From NCBI GenBank assembly GCA_021613375.1, contig CM038716.1:124001-188000 (forward strand): 64,000 nucleotides of DNA, read 5' to 3'. The translations under genes were made by a program, and so were the position numbers. The notes below the pieces were generated by a model that was not told the DNA's origin, ran no database searches, and saw only the letters and a program-made list of their open reading frames with translations. Shown here piece after piece: positions 23,691-63,663 of the stretch. Numbering within the stretch: the first letter of the stretch is position 1; each line of letters opens with the position of its first letter. The DNA is from Megaleporinus macrocephalus (lineage: Eukaryota; Chordata; Actinopteri; Characiformes; Anostomidae).

Positions 23691-24317
23691 GATTTCCTTT
23701 AAGAAATCACCTCTTTTCCTCTATACCTTTCCTAAAGCCTTTGTTTATCTGGTTCTTAAATCCCTTTCTCCTTTCCGTTTTGGTCATTTTGTGCCCTTGT
23801 TGAAATGTATTTTTGGTAAATAAATAAAGAGCCTGTGCTTATCCAGTTTGGAAGATTGTCTGTGTTTGAAATGAAGAAACTGGGCTTGTTTCTGATCTTT
23901 GTTTGCTGCCACACAAATCTGGACAACACATAGCAACGATGAAAGACCAGGTTATTGTCTTATTTGAACTAACCCAAAGCAATCCATCTTTCTTGCAAGT
24001 ATGAAAGGAAGCAGTTCTACTATCAGGTTAACTTTCTGTTCTGTACCCAAGGCCTGAAAGGTAATTCTAGACCTTGACCTACTTTGTCTTTGTTTGTTAG
24101 TTTAAGAAAATCCTGAATTTTTTTAAGCAGGGCATGCTCATGTAGTCATCATTTGGTTCTTCTCTAGCTGACAAGATTAACTTATTCGTGACATTTAAAA
24201 AAAAAGCTTCCATGATCAGCATTTCTGGTCTGGTTTTCAAGTATCCTTGTTAATGTTTCTGAGTATTTTTACTAGCGTGCTGTACTGGGCTTGTGGACCT
24301 TCACAAATTGTTCAACT

Positions 24318-24542
24318 TTATGTCATCTCTGCTTGCTTATAAGTTACAGCTCCAGCTGATACAGCAGGAGCAGCTTTCTGACTCTGTAAGACATATATAT
24401 TTGCATCCATGTAGGCTTTCTGTTTCATGGCACTGGCTTCCTTTTCAGGAAAGACTGCTAAGGCACAAGCTGCTTTTGCTTTAGCACAGGCTCCAGGTAC
24501 TGCAGAACTTATTGGTGATGGTCTGTTTACTTTAATGAGCAT
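24318..24542 (-). mobile_element. BEL/Pao gag-like fragment
   Basis: A 74-codon minus-strand frame rich in Ala and Lys, with a helical pattern (ACAKAKAACALAVFPEKEA and NIYVLQSQKAAPA), like the N-terminal coiled-coil region of BEL/Pao gag proteins in fish. It lies upstream of the pol fragment in the same orientation, which supports one decayed element with a large internal deletion. Confidence 0.55.
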
Positions 24543-26181
24543 AAGATCTGGGGCGTAATGTCATTGGACTGATAAGCAGCATTCACGCTGGCTGTGGCCA
24601 CAGTAGCTTTTACCTAACTTACAAGATTATCACAGTACTACTAAAGAAAGGGGAATTGGGGAACAGAATGGACTATCATGTACTTCTGAGCCCAAGAGGT
24701 CATAGTCCTTTTAAGGAGCGCATATGTGGAAGCCATTGCGAAACTTTGGGGCCTAACAGTCCACTTTCCACATAGGGAGGTGTTTGTTTAACACATGTCC
24801 ATACGTATAACTATACGTATATCTGTATGCTCTGTGCATTCAGGTGTTTCAGCCAGACCCATTACTAACAAGTGAATAAAATCAAGCGCATATGAATCCT
24901 TACAATCGCTACAAACATGGACAATTGAATGGTTTTTACAAAAGAGCTCAGTGGCTCTTTTTTTTCTTGCTACAGCTGCACAGTCAACTGTAAGTGCTAT
25001 AACTGTGAATTTTACAGAGAATGGACCTGTTGCATCACTTACATACAGATAATTTTTACAGACCTCAGTAGTGTTTCAGAGTAGCATGGCAAGTAAAAAA
25101 TTCCCACCAAAAAGTTTGGTCTGTCTTTTTCCATCTCATGCCAAACAAACCGTGAAAATTTGCAACATCTTGTAAGACAATCCTGTAATATTACTCTACT
25201 TTGGAAATCGACATGTTTCTGTCCCTACAGATTACTCTCAAGATTTTGAGAAACAACCAAAATTACGAGTGTAATCTGTTTCGTTCATATGCCTCTGTGA
25301 TGGACATGCACATGAAGAGGAGTTGGATTCTGCGAGGGAGTCCAAATACAGCACACCACCACCACAACATCAGAAGAGAAAAACCCTAATGAAAAAGAGT
25401 ACAGGATTCTGTTACAGAAGATTGCAAATGCTCTTGTCGTGTTTGGAGTGAGATTGACAAACAAGGGGGGCTCAAAATGTGATTTGTATTTCTGCCATAA
25501 TGTTGAATACACGCTGCAACTGTAGAGGGAGCCCAAGAGCAAAAATGACCAATTACCGCATAGCATTGCGTTTAACCAAATAATGACAATTTATGGGTTT
25601 TGACTGCTGGGGCTTCATTTGTTACTGAAAATGTAATATAATTGAATTATGAACTAAAGCACAAATTGTATAAATCCTGAAACTGTGTATTGTTACACAA
25701 CTATAGATGTAATATGTACAAATTAGCACAGAGATCTTATAAGAATTTCTCGAAATGTGGTTTTACTCTTTTTTTTTTGCTAAAAAGTTTATTTACTTTT
25801 TAAACACTTCAACCATAAACTTAGGCTTTATTGTCTCAATTTGAAGACTGAAGAAAAACTATTCACACACATGACATGCTGTACAAAAATATTAATTCTT
25901 ACAATACATTAAAAACAAATGTCACACTTGTTCATAATGTACATTTTCTGTTCAACAACATACCAGTTTTAACATCTATAAAATGGAAATAAAGTACCTA
26001 TTCCAAATGTTACTGTAAAAAATCTCATATAAAAGTTTGTACAAATAACAATAGAAATTTTAACTATACAATAAATAAAAACAGTTTTCTCATAAAGATT
26101 TGCTGTGAATGTAAATACACACGCATTACAATCTTCAAAAATATAATTGCCAAGAACTTCACATTCAATTAAAAAGGAAAA

Positions 26182-26282
<101 letters not shown>

Positions 26283-27885
26283 ACACATTCAAACACACAC
26301 AAACACACACAAACACAATCAAACAGCCCAACTTGGTCTGCAAGTGCACATCTCAGCTGTAGTATAATTATCAAAACCTTGTGACAGACATGCCAATGAC
26401 AGTTCTCATGCCAATGACTCAGTACTATCAAAGGCTGTATTTTCTTTCACTTCTTTCTTTTACTTGTTAGAGAATTTTGCAGAACTTTCAGTCTGAATGA
26501 ACTGAATGTCTGGAAATCACATTAGCTTGTTTATAGCAGGCCCAGCATGGCAGTAGATTTCTGGACTGCAGTAATATGAGGAGTCACTGTCTAGTGAACT
26601 GCAGTACTCAAATGATGAAAAAACAGACTAGAATTGAATATGTCAGTGAATATCAGATCAGATTTGTTTAGTTTATCATTTCAACCATGCTTTACACTGA
26701 GCCCTGCAGTCTACAGATTTCTATATGAGATCTGCTAAGGCACTAAGGTTGGAGATGCCAGCTTTAAGTGAATAAGCAAGGTATTAAAGAAAATGTAGCC
26801 ACATCTACATTGAACACATCTCACTCATGTTTAACAGGCAGGCATACACAGCTGAGAACTTTAAGATCCTCAGTATTGGGAGTGAGGACACATGCCAATC
26901 CAGCCAGTCAGACAAATAGGCGGACAGCAGTTCCATCCTGACTAAATATTACCACATGACCGGGAAGACTCCGCAGGGAGACACAGCTAAAGTAACTCAT
27001 ACTGTTAGCACAAACAAATGATCACTGTGCCATCAATAACAAACAAAGCATTCTTTGACATACATAAAGCCCCCTGAAGTCATTGTAACAACACCACGAA
27101 AAAGGCCTCACTGATTTTAATGATGAGTGTTTTTAATAATGATCATTATTATTATTATTATTAAAATAAGGAATTTTAGGAAGGGTAATTAGGTTGCACA
27201 ATGATGGTTTCGTCAGAAATGCTAACAGTGAATAAAAGTGTACAGCCATTAATTAGTACTGTGCATCATGCTAATAGGCCTTAATTCATTGTTAGCCACA
27301 TTAGCGTATTTGGTTGTGCTATTGGTTGTGCTACTACTAAGGCGACAATGCAGAATAAAGGTATTTGCAAAAGACAACTCAACTCAAGAGCCAATCATTC
27401 ATAGAAGAAAACAGTACATAAAGCAAATTACTTGTGCAAACACAAGATCCATTAACACTTTTCATGGACCAGCCATGCTTTAGTGTGCCATAGCTGTGCA
27501 AAGACTGTCTAACTGTCGTATTTGTAAACATAAGGGCAGCGAGAGCGCAGGCCTTGACTACAGTCCTCCCTCAGGCAGTGATGACGCCATGAGCTTTAAA
27601 ACAGAGGGAATTCACACGAGGTTGATTGTGGTCAACACAGGGTTGATTGTGACATGAAGAGAAGAGATCATGGGAAGAAAAAGGAGATGGATAACAACAG
27701 GGAGATGCAGGGAGAGTAGAGTGGTAAAGTGGTGGGGTAGTCCAGAGTTCAGCAGGAACAGGTTCAGATGATTCAATTCAGTCACGGCACAGAAGGCAAG
27801 CAAAGAAGGAGGAAAGCATTGAGTTAAGGTTTTGCGTTTTATCAATCTTGCCATGCCTGTCCTATTTTAATATTCACTGGTTATA

Positions 27886-28136
27886 CAGTAGTGTTCAAGT
27901 TAGTCACCACCCTAGTCACCACCCTAAACAGATATTACATCCCTCTCTGATAAAATACAGGATAGACAAACTAAACAATAAAAACATGATATTATACTTT
28001 ACTTGTTGAGGTTTCTGTTTTTGGTTAAATATCTTTTCTACTTTTTCCAATTGCTAAAAAAAATAATGACTTAATGTTGCTTTTTAACTAGAAATGAAAT
28101 AAATGATGGGTGGTCTCTGACTTTTGAACGGTACTG
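27886..28136. mobile_element. Tc1/mariner-type MITE
   Basis: A 251-bp non-coding element whose ends are inverted relatives: CAGTAGTGTTCAAGTTAG at the left and the reverse complement of GACTTTTGAACGGTACTG at the right. Both ends abut TA dinucleotides, as expected for Tc1/mariner target duplication. The left end also holds a direct GTCACCACCCTA duplication. Confidence 0.65.
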
Positions 28137-28833
28137 TACAAACTTGCGATATCCTTGATAGTTGGAAGTAGTTTAAGAACCACATTCACTCAAGCTGTAA
28201 GAAACGTATTCTGGCTCAGTCTACTGCAACAATATCAATGGACGCATAAAGTTCAAACAAACAGCAAGCATAACATAAACAAATACTGAGAATAATTTTC
28301 TGCAACAAATACTGCAGGCCAAAAGTGTCAAGCTCTAGTCATATCCAGCTGATTCCAAAATTCAGATGATCTTGAAGGTGGGATTGACCAGTTGTGCTAT
28401 ATGAGTAGGTGATAAACAATTGAAAGCTGGTCAATCTCAGGGTTTGTTATTAACAGTGACTGTGAATTAAATGTGACAGCATATAATATAGAAAAGTATA
28501 TGAAGAACAGTGGAGAAATTAGATTTAAATTATGTTTCCAGTGAAGACTAAATGAAATGGCAGTATTTTTTACTCTGGGTTTAGGCCTAGTCTAGGTATG
28601 GGAAACTAGCTCATATGGTTGTAGTAATTGTGGGGTTTGATTTGAATTTATAACATCTTTGAAACTGCTTGCTTCCATACTTTAGGTCTGGCATGTACAG
28701 TCATACAGTCACCCTGGATAAATTCACATAAAAGTTTATACATCCTCGACAGAAAACAAACTTATATATAAAAGATTTAGTGCACAGTTTTTACAAAACA
28801 TAAAATGTGCTGTAATTTTGGACAGGCAACATT

Positions 28834-28839
28834 TTTATT
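28834..28839 (-). other. candidate ksr1 polyadenylation signal (AATAAA)
   Basis: A canonical hexamer on the minus strand about 490 bases past the ksr1 stop codon. It is a plausible end of a short 3' untranslated region, but other hexamers exist nearby. Confidence 0.3.
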
Positions 28840-29329
28840 GTTTTAAATTAATCAAATCAACAGTAACTGTGCAGACAGGTGTTCTCTGTAGAGGATGTGT
28901 ACTTTTCATATATCTTTGTTGCAGACATTGTCTAAACTCATAACATCACAAACACAGAACATGTTCTTAGCCTACGCCAATCATTCACATTAAAACATTC
29001 AGTAGAAAAAAAAAACCTCAAACATGCAACTGTTCCTCCTCACTCTAATCACGATTTACAACACACCGCTTCTTGCACTCATAGAGGTCTCTTCAAAATT
29101 GAAATAATCTGCAACTAATGGATAATGGAGCATACATGGATAAATACACAGTATAAATCAAATAATCTGACCTTAAAATCTGCACATACTTGGAAAGGCT
29201 CAGAAAGCACAAGCCAGGTTATGGTGGTATGCTCCAAAACCACATATGCTTTAGTTCTCATGCTTTAAAAAGGCTACACCTACAGATGAGTTGAGGGACT
29301 ACAGGGCCACACCATGCAGGATGCCAGGC

Positions 29330-55810
<26,481 letters not shown>

Positions 55811-56244
55811 CTACAGGGGGCACACACACACAAACCACAGAGTTCAGAAGAATGTCAAAGCTGAACTTTTCTCATCACAGCATGAGTGACAGTCGTCAGC
55901 TTACTACACAGTGGCAGTCCAAACATTTACCTGTCTGGAACAATCCCATCCAAGAGAGTTTGTGCGGCATTCATATAGAAGCTTATTTTAATGCAAGGGA
56001 ATCACACTGAATCAGATTACACCAGGATGAGCCGGTTAAAAATCAGTAACAATACAATAACCAATCACAATTTAGATAGTAAGCCTTAACAGTGTAAATA
56101 GCAGGGAGGTGTAGACAATATTTTTGCTCCGAACAAATGACCAGCAAATGGCCAATTTACTATTCTGTTTTTAGCTGTTCTGTGTTTCAATTTTATGATG
56201 TAATGTGAGTCTGGAAGGTGCACTTGCACTGTGTTTAATGATGC

Positions 56245-56340
56245 TGATACAGCTATAGCAAATTGCATGCTTGACTCATTGTGCTAAAAAGCCAGTCACC
56301 TCCTACTTTCAATGTTGCACTTTATTTGATGTGTGTAGCC
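56245..56340 (+). repeat. small dispersed repeat, copy 2
   Basis: Partner of the copy at 52445-52545. Family unknown. Confidence 0.65.
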
Positions 56341-56798
56341 AACTGATATTTCATTTTTTTTATTTATTATGCCACTTTGGCCTGATAATGAGCAAATCAT
56401 TTTAGCCAAGTTATAAGAAAGTACTGGAAACATGGTTATCAGAAGTCCGACATCAATTATTAAATGTGGATACGTGGCAGTACACAAAGCTCGATATGAG
56501 ACTAAACTGTTTTAAAATTACTAAATCGTTTACTTCAAGCCATTAACAACATGTCATTACATATGGCAATGAAAACTGTGATTAGACACCAAGGTGTGAA
56601 TCTAACTGATACTTCAAAGTAAGCCTTCGTGAACCATTTCTGTGTATGCAAACAAGCACTGCACACAAAATGCAAAGAGAGCGCTAAGGCCCAGAGCCGA
56701 GGAAATCCCCTGCGAATGACTTCACTGTTAAAAGGTGGGCGAAAACTACAGTTGCTGAATGCTTGTGTGTGTGAGAGAAGCGTGGTGGGGTGGGGGAG

Positions 56799-56801
<3 letters not shown>

Positions 56802-56849
<48 letters not shown>
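56802..56849. repeat. (TA)24 microsatellite
   Basis: 48 bases of uninterrupted TA. Confidence 0.97.
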
Positions 56850-56855
<6 letters not shown>

Positions 56856-57059
56856 GGTGTGAAGGTGTAAAATTGGGCTAATGCAAGAACAGTTTCTTAA
56901 AGGAACAAAGAACACTGGCAGAAAGAACACTATACAGAAAATATACAGATGATTTAAATAACTCATTTTCATTTTTATTCTTTTGGAAAACTTGCTTTCG
57001 CAAATACCTTTCCACTCCTACAAAATTTTGTCTAAGAAGTCATTTTCTGCTCTTCACAA

Positions 57060-57300
57060 ATAAAGTTTATCCCAAAAACATTTAATGGGTTGAGATCTGG
57101 GCTCTAGGGCAGACCATCTATTGTTCTGCAAACACCAGCAACTTCTTTCTTTGTTGTCTGTTTTCTTTTCTCAGTAATGGCTTCTTGACAGCAACACATC
57201 CTTTCACCTTCACGGCGTTGAGTTGTTTCTTACAGTGAAATAACAGATAAAAACACCTGAAGCAAGAATGGAATTTAATTTTCACTTTTGTTCAAACCAG
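57060..57300 (-). mobile_element. possible DNA-transposon remnant
   Basis: The wording of this stretch (TTAATGGGTTGAGATCTGGG, then TTCTTGACAGCAACACATCC and GTTGAGTTGTTTCTTACAGT) resembles antisense fragments of fish Tc1-like elements. No terminal repeats or frame could be established. Confidence 0.3.
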
Positions 57301-58744
57301 TTTATCTAAAGGTGACACTGTTGATGGTTCTATCAGGTCATGTATAGTTGCCCATTTTGTTTTAATCATTTTATTGAACTACTTTTTATATGACTAGTTG
57401 TAACTTCTATTATATATATAATGTTGTATATGTGGTATGACTTGTTATATATAATATTAAACTTTTTTATATAACTGGATTATCCATTTCGAATTATACC
57501 CTGAAAATAAATTACACCTAATAGTTGTTTTGACTGGAAATGAGACAAATGAAGGTCATCCTCTGTAGACAGGCAGCGCTATAAAGTAATATGCCACAGA
57601 CCTAAAACAATGGAAGTTAGCTATGACTAACACTTGGAGAAACTGGGGTAAAATGTCAAGTAGTTTCCATAAGTAAAATGCTGCCTCCCAACCATTGTGT
57701 TACCTTGAATATGCTGTGCAACCGTCTGACAACAGAGAAAAAGATATTGTGGCTAGACTGTGTCTTGCTCTTAATTTGTGAGTACACAGAGCTGTCTATA
57801 AATAGCCAACAGTTATTACAGTGAGGGAGTCTGGCCTGTCTTCCTCACGGGGGTGTCTGCTTTGTAGCCATGGCAACACAGAGCTGCTGGAACACTGGGG
57901 AAGCCAGCAGCCCAAATCCTCCGTGACGTCACGCCGAGACCACAGGCTGGAGGACAGTGCTACCCACTATAGTCTACAGCATTTGCTAAAATACATGTAA
58001 TTATCATCATTTGAATCTACAAATCAGTGCATGGACCAATGTAATCAGGTTAGCAGGCTTATAACTCAAAGAAGATCTAGTTTTCCATGTGGACTCAATC
58101 GATTTAGAAGAAACAAAGCATTCAAACTATTTTTGGCAACTCTACAACATCAAGTGACAAGTAAACTAAAGCTCCTTTTACTTCCGTAGTACACCAATGA
58201 AGGACATTTGAAAAATGGCAAACCGTTCAATTATTACCAAATTGACTGAATAAAAAAAAATGCTGCATGTTATAATTAATATTCATTAGAGAGTGTAACA
58301 GTACATCTAATTATCGTCAGAGAGACTGGTGCATTTCATAGCTTGCTGCGATCAAGAACTGCCTACTTTGACTGACAGGCAAAATACCTAAACACAAACC
58401 TTTTTGCTTTTGTGTTTCATATAGTATGGAAACATATGACTCATATACACTTATACAGGTACTGAAAAAAAGTGTGAAATATGTACGTCTCTAAAAAGCA
58501 GGAACTGTTTAAAAAAATGTGTGTGCTTCTCACAAGACTGGCACAACCACTGCATACAAACGAGCCTGCGATCAGTCAATCAGAATGCTAATGACAAAAT
58601 CTCGATAGCTAGCTTAGCAATCAACTCCGTGTACTCCGTATACGTCTGAGGCGGATATGACAATCGATTAAACCTGCACCCGCATGTTTATTGCCATATC
58701 TTACTTCCAGCTACACTCACACCTACATATTCAATGCGAGCCAT

Positions 58745-58803
58745 CACACTTCCAGCTCCAGGCCTCACACTTCCAGCTCCAGGCCTCACACTCTCCAGCT
58801 CTA
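58745..58803. repeat. short minisatellite (about 22-bp unit)
   Basis: The unit CTCACACTTCCAGCTCCAGG is repeated about three times, the last copy diverged. Confidence 0.8.
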
Positions 58804-61200
58804 GTCTCACTGGTATGCTGTGCAGTAAATAACAAAAATAGTGAAAGTATATCCACTGTTACCACAGTAGGTTAATTAAATTATAGGTTGAGTGCATTAT
58901 TCTACCTACAAATATAAAAACACACTTTTGAGTGACACGGAACCACTTGCTTCTCATTTTGGCACAGGTTAGAGCAGATTTGCTGTAACACAGATTCGAA
59001 ACAGGTTAGAGGTTTCACACAGGCTCCTCGGCAGCATGGCAGAGTGTCCCAGGTGTAACACTGAAGCAACGCAGCATTTAGATTTTTTTTGCTGTCCAAT
59101 TACAGAGACTAAACAAAGCTATACAAAGTAAATGATGTACTTATGAATAACTTAACCATGCAAACTGCATATTGACACTGTTGTGATGCTCAAGACAGAG
59201 TGTCTGCAGGGCGGCGCATGTACAGCATTCAGTAAAGGAGAGTAGGGGAGTAGCATTAAAGTTTCAGCAGTTGTGGAGCTGTAGGAGGAGGCATGCTGGT
59301 TGGGTGTGAGAAGAAGGCTGATTTAATGCACCGCTCATCCACGGGTGCACCTCAAACACAGCAGGGTGTTAGTTTGCACCAGACACGGCCTGGCACATCG
59401 CGCGGGGCCGAAGCTGTATTCAGTGACTATCTCCTGCTTCATCTGCCTTCTCTGTTACACCTCTCAAAGGGGCAATGAGCAGTTGGGGTATTCATATGCG
59501 CCTGCTTAACTTAAAAGCCTGTTTGACAATAACCTGTCTGAGCTTCTCCAGGCCAGCGGAACATGGTCAGCCTAGAGTCTAGAGGAGCAGAAGCCCTTAC
59601 ACAAAAGCACAAAAGCAGCTGTCTGCCTAATCAGTAAGGAGGTTTACAGACAAGGCTACAAAGCGCACTACGGCTGGTATCTGTTACTGCAGATACACAG
59701 TCTATCTGTGCAAATAGAGCGTGGCAAGTGCTGGCATTCACTTAATCATAATGGCCCCTGACTGAATGGTGGTGATGTCACTCAGAATGGAGTGTGCTCC
59801 TGGCGTAAAAGAATACAGTACACAGGCCATTAAAGAGATACTGGGTTGTGAAGTGTAACTTCAACTCATCATTGTGATGCTGTTTAGGCCACACCAAAAA
59901 AAGAACTGACAAATGAAATTGAAACAAAGACAACAAAGAAACAAAACAAATATCTGTAGCAGTCATCTGAGTTGGTGTACAGTAAGAGTTTAACACATGG
60001 GAGAAACATAGTTGTACCAGCTGATGATAGTAATTGTAGACAACATTGGCTCAAGTTACGGCATGTCAGACTGAGATAGCTGTACACACTAGTACAGATT
60101 AAAAGAAAGCCACTATTATTGTTAATAAACACAATAAAATTAAAAAAGGTAACAGAGAAACTGTAACTTAAGTATGTAAATGAAACAAGCTTTTAGTAGT
60201 CATTCTGGACCATTTCTGTTGGTTCAAGCAATGTTTTAGCAGTAAGTGTGTTTACGTGTACCTAGGGCTGGGCGATAAAACGATAACGATAATTATCGCG
60301 AAATAGCGTTTCCTCCATAGAACTACAAGACGTAGTCGATAGAATTAAGTTTCGTCCGTGTTTTGAGAGACAACACAAACAGCCAATGAGAATGAGAATA
60401 GCGTCGCCCCAAACCAATCAGTTGGCTGAACTAGAGTTCCAGCCATTTCAGTTTGGTTGAACCATACAGCGCAGAATGTAGACGTAGCGGCAGCTTAACC
60501 CACATGCCAGTAATTTAGTTATTGCAGGCGTCACAGTCGAGCAAAGAGAATAAAATAAGAGAAAATGATGGCAGAAAACGTTAACTACTACTGAAAGAAA
60601 CATGTTACACGTGTCAATAATCTGCTAAGATAAGAACAACTAGTAAACAGGTGCTGTCTCGCTGCTGTGTTGATAAAGCGCTACGGGGTGTTTGAGCTTC
60701 AAGTGCTGGTGTGTAGGCAGCTGTACAGTTGTGTTGTGCAGAGCTGACAGAGCACCACACTGTTGTGTTTCTGTGTGAAACCCTCCCACAACTTTAGATG
60801 CACGCGAGTGATTGTTTGTAGCTGCAGCTTGTGCTCCGGACAAAACCATGCTTTCAGTAGGCGCGGCCAACTTTGCGACGCATCGACGTACGTTATGCTA
60901 ATCAACGTAATTTCGTTATCGATAGTGATAAATATACATATGGTAGGAGTTCGAGTGAGAATGCGGAGGCAAATTGACTTTATAACCAAAAATCCCGAGG
61001 AGGAAACTTTATTTTCTGCCAAAAACAGAATCGCTAGACAAACTCCCCATTTGAACAGAAAGAGAATCGACTCACCGCTATGAGTGAACATAAACACAGT
61101 CCTTTCCTCAGCCTGAGCTTAAAGGGCCAGCAACAGCTTGCTTAACACAGTGCTTAGCAGAGTATCTGAGTGTGAATACTGTTCAAATACTGCCGTGTGT

Positions 61201-61212
61201 CTGTATTAAACA

Positions 61213-61268
<56 letters not shown>

Positions 61269-61303
61269 ATGTATGTATGTGTGTGTGTGTGTGTTTAATA
61301 CAG
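61201..61303. repeat. inverted CA/GT palindrome inside the hAT-like element
   Basis: CTGTATTAAACACA and a CA tract are mirrored by a GT tract and TGTGTTTAATACAG around an AT-rich centre. The outer arms match perfectly, so the region could fold into a long hairpin. Confidence 0.85.
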
Positions 61304-61421
61304 TTGTGTAATGTTCTATAGTACAATTGTCTGAAAATAAATCAGGATAAAAAACGTTTACTTCTTCACTTCTCATTTAAAGTAAAAAGGAAGTAGTGAT
61401 TTGATTTATATCGTGATTATA

Positions 61422-61442
61422 TATATATATATATATATATAT
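61422..61442. repeat. (AT)n microsatellite inside the hAT-like element
   Basis: About ten AT units near the right end of the element. Confidence 0.85.
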
Positions 61443-63663
61443 TGATATCGACTGATGTGAAAAAACTTATCGTGATTACATTTTTCCCCATATCGCCCAG
61501 CCCTCTGTGTACCTAATAATCCAATTACTACAGGAACCCAGATTTTGTCAGTAATCTGATCAATGCTTTTTTGCATGCACTTAGGATTGTGTCAAACCTC
61601 TGGGTCTACATGAGCCAGCAACCAGCCAATAAACTTACAGAAGAAGATGAGACACAGATAAGTCACTTCTATGGGAAATATGAATTCTGATCATCTAGAA
61701 GGTGTATAATAATCGCATGTTTTGTTGCCATCTCGTGATTGCTGTGTTAAACACTGCTTTCATACTTCTTGTATCACAGTCTGTTTTTGGACTATGAAAT
61801 CTAAAAGAAATGCAAGTAAGGTTATACATGTGCAGAGAAATCTGATTACTACTTAATCGGGTTTCTAAATCTACTCCCATCTTAAAAAATTCAGAATGAT
61901 CAGATAATTGCAAAAAAATTAATTATAATCAGATTAATTAAGTGTATGTAAATAATAACTGATTTGAAATTATGTTAGCACAGATGATATACTAGAAAAA
62001 TGCTGTAGATTTGCTCTTAAATTCTTTGTACATCTTTGTACATGCAAATATCATTCAAATAGATTAAGGTATCACACAGGTGATATTTGGGTTCATATTA
62101 AAAAATGTTATCATACACTTTTCTGTGAGTTTTGTGCAGGTCCATTTGTGTGAGTTTATGTATCAAATCTGTCACAATTTACTTTTACGTAACTATATCA
62201 GCCTCTCTTTATCTTTAATTGAACAGGTAGTTTTCATTACTATGCATTTCAGCCTGTATTCGTTTTAAAAAGGGTACAAGCTGAAAACTGTATTTAATTT
62301 TAACATAAATGGTCTGAACTTTACATGATACAAGCCCTTTAGCTGTATCAGACATAGACATAAAACATTCAAATATCAGGCTGAAAACTTGCAAAAAGAC
62401 CACAAAAGAATTCAAATTCATATGTATGCATGTTTTTTGTGAGGCCACAGGTCTAAAGATCCTAGCATAACCCTAACGCCCCACCACATCTCCCCCAATG
62501 CTATAGAGATTTCATGATGAGGCATTATAACTGAATAAAATCTTCTCTCAAATTACAGTCAACTCTAATTTATCACCACTAATTCTTTCTCCATAAAACA
62601 CAGAAAGATCTGGGTTAAAAAAAAGCAGACAAAGAAGGTGACAAAAGCAACGAAGAGACTAGAGGAAAGAAAGAGAAATGAAAGGGGAAAAAAATGAGAA
62701 AAAGAGTTGCAGAGAAACCACATGGGGATTTCCTGATATGAACAAACAGTTGGTCTAGAGGCCCATGTTCCTCTCTACCTGACTGGCCTCTGAAGACTCC
62801 TTCCAGAGAGACAGTTTGAATACATGTTAAAACCAGTTTGCAATCAAATACTCCTCTACACAAAGGCCTACATTCCTTCAGAACCAAACCTATAACATTA
62901 AAGCGAGCCCATATTTAATTCGTCATTCACTAGAGGATATTTATAGACTACAATACAGCAGGGCTTTGTCGGATCCACAATGAAGTGCTTTCAAGTGCTT
63001 ATAACTGCAACTGGTTCTGCATGCATTCTAAACGCAATAACACCTCCCACATCCCTCTAGGATATATGCCTCTGCTTGACAAACTCAGCCTTACAGTTTA
63101 CACCTACAAATCGTCAAAAGTATTTGGCCTGTGAGGTAGTTAAAGTTAAACCGGATTTACAAGGTAATCAGTTGACTCCTACACCAGCCTGTGGCCACAG
63201 TTCAAGCATATCGTCTTCAGCTCCTAAAGGAAGGACTCATTTAACCATTACTTAGTACCAGTTCTGCTTCATGATAAAGTGGACAAAACACAATGAATAT
63301 ATCGCCGATGACATTTCTAAACTCCGTAAATCTTTTCATTTCCTATTTTCCCCAAAACATCTTTGATGTGTGCAAACATTTTAGCAGAAATTGAGTAACA
63401 GAAATGGTTTCACATTACATAGAATAAAAGCTCCCTGTATTAGCGCTAAGGATGCACAATGGTATCAAAATCATACTGCCATCAGCAGAAGTTCCACATC
63501 AGCAAGAGGTTTATATTTGATTGATAATTCAAACTGATATTTGATGATGTAATTATTATACTCCACAGGACCAGAATGTTTAGCTGAACTTGTAACCCCA
63601 TAGCAATTCATTATACATCTTACCACAATGCTTATTCATAAATGTTTATGTAGCGGCATCAAC

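Larger units (their letters stand above)
60264..61506. mobile_element. hAT-like non-autonomous DNA transposon
   Basis: A 1,243-bp element with terminal inverted repeats AGGGCTGGGCGATA and, at the other end, TATCGCCCAGCCCT. It is flanked by an exact 8-bp duplication GTGTACCT at 60256-60263 and 61507-61514. Eight-base target duplications and this terminal sequence point to the hAT superfamily. The interior has no transposase. It holds CCAAT-containing GC-richer sequence near 60380-60490, a large CA/GT hairpin and a TA repeat. It is inserted in ksr1 intron 1. Confidence 0.85.

Noticed and set aside
60699..61097. 106- and 132-codon frames on opposite strands
   Set aside because: Both lie inside the hAT-like element and resemble no transposase or host protein.
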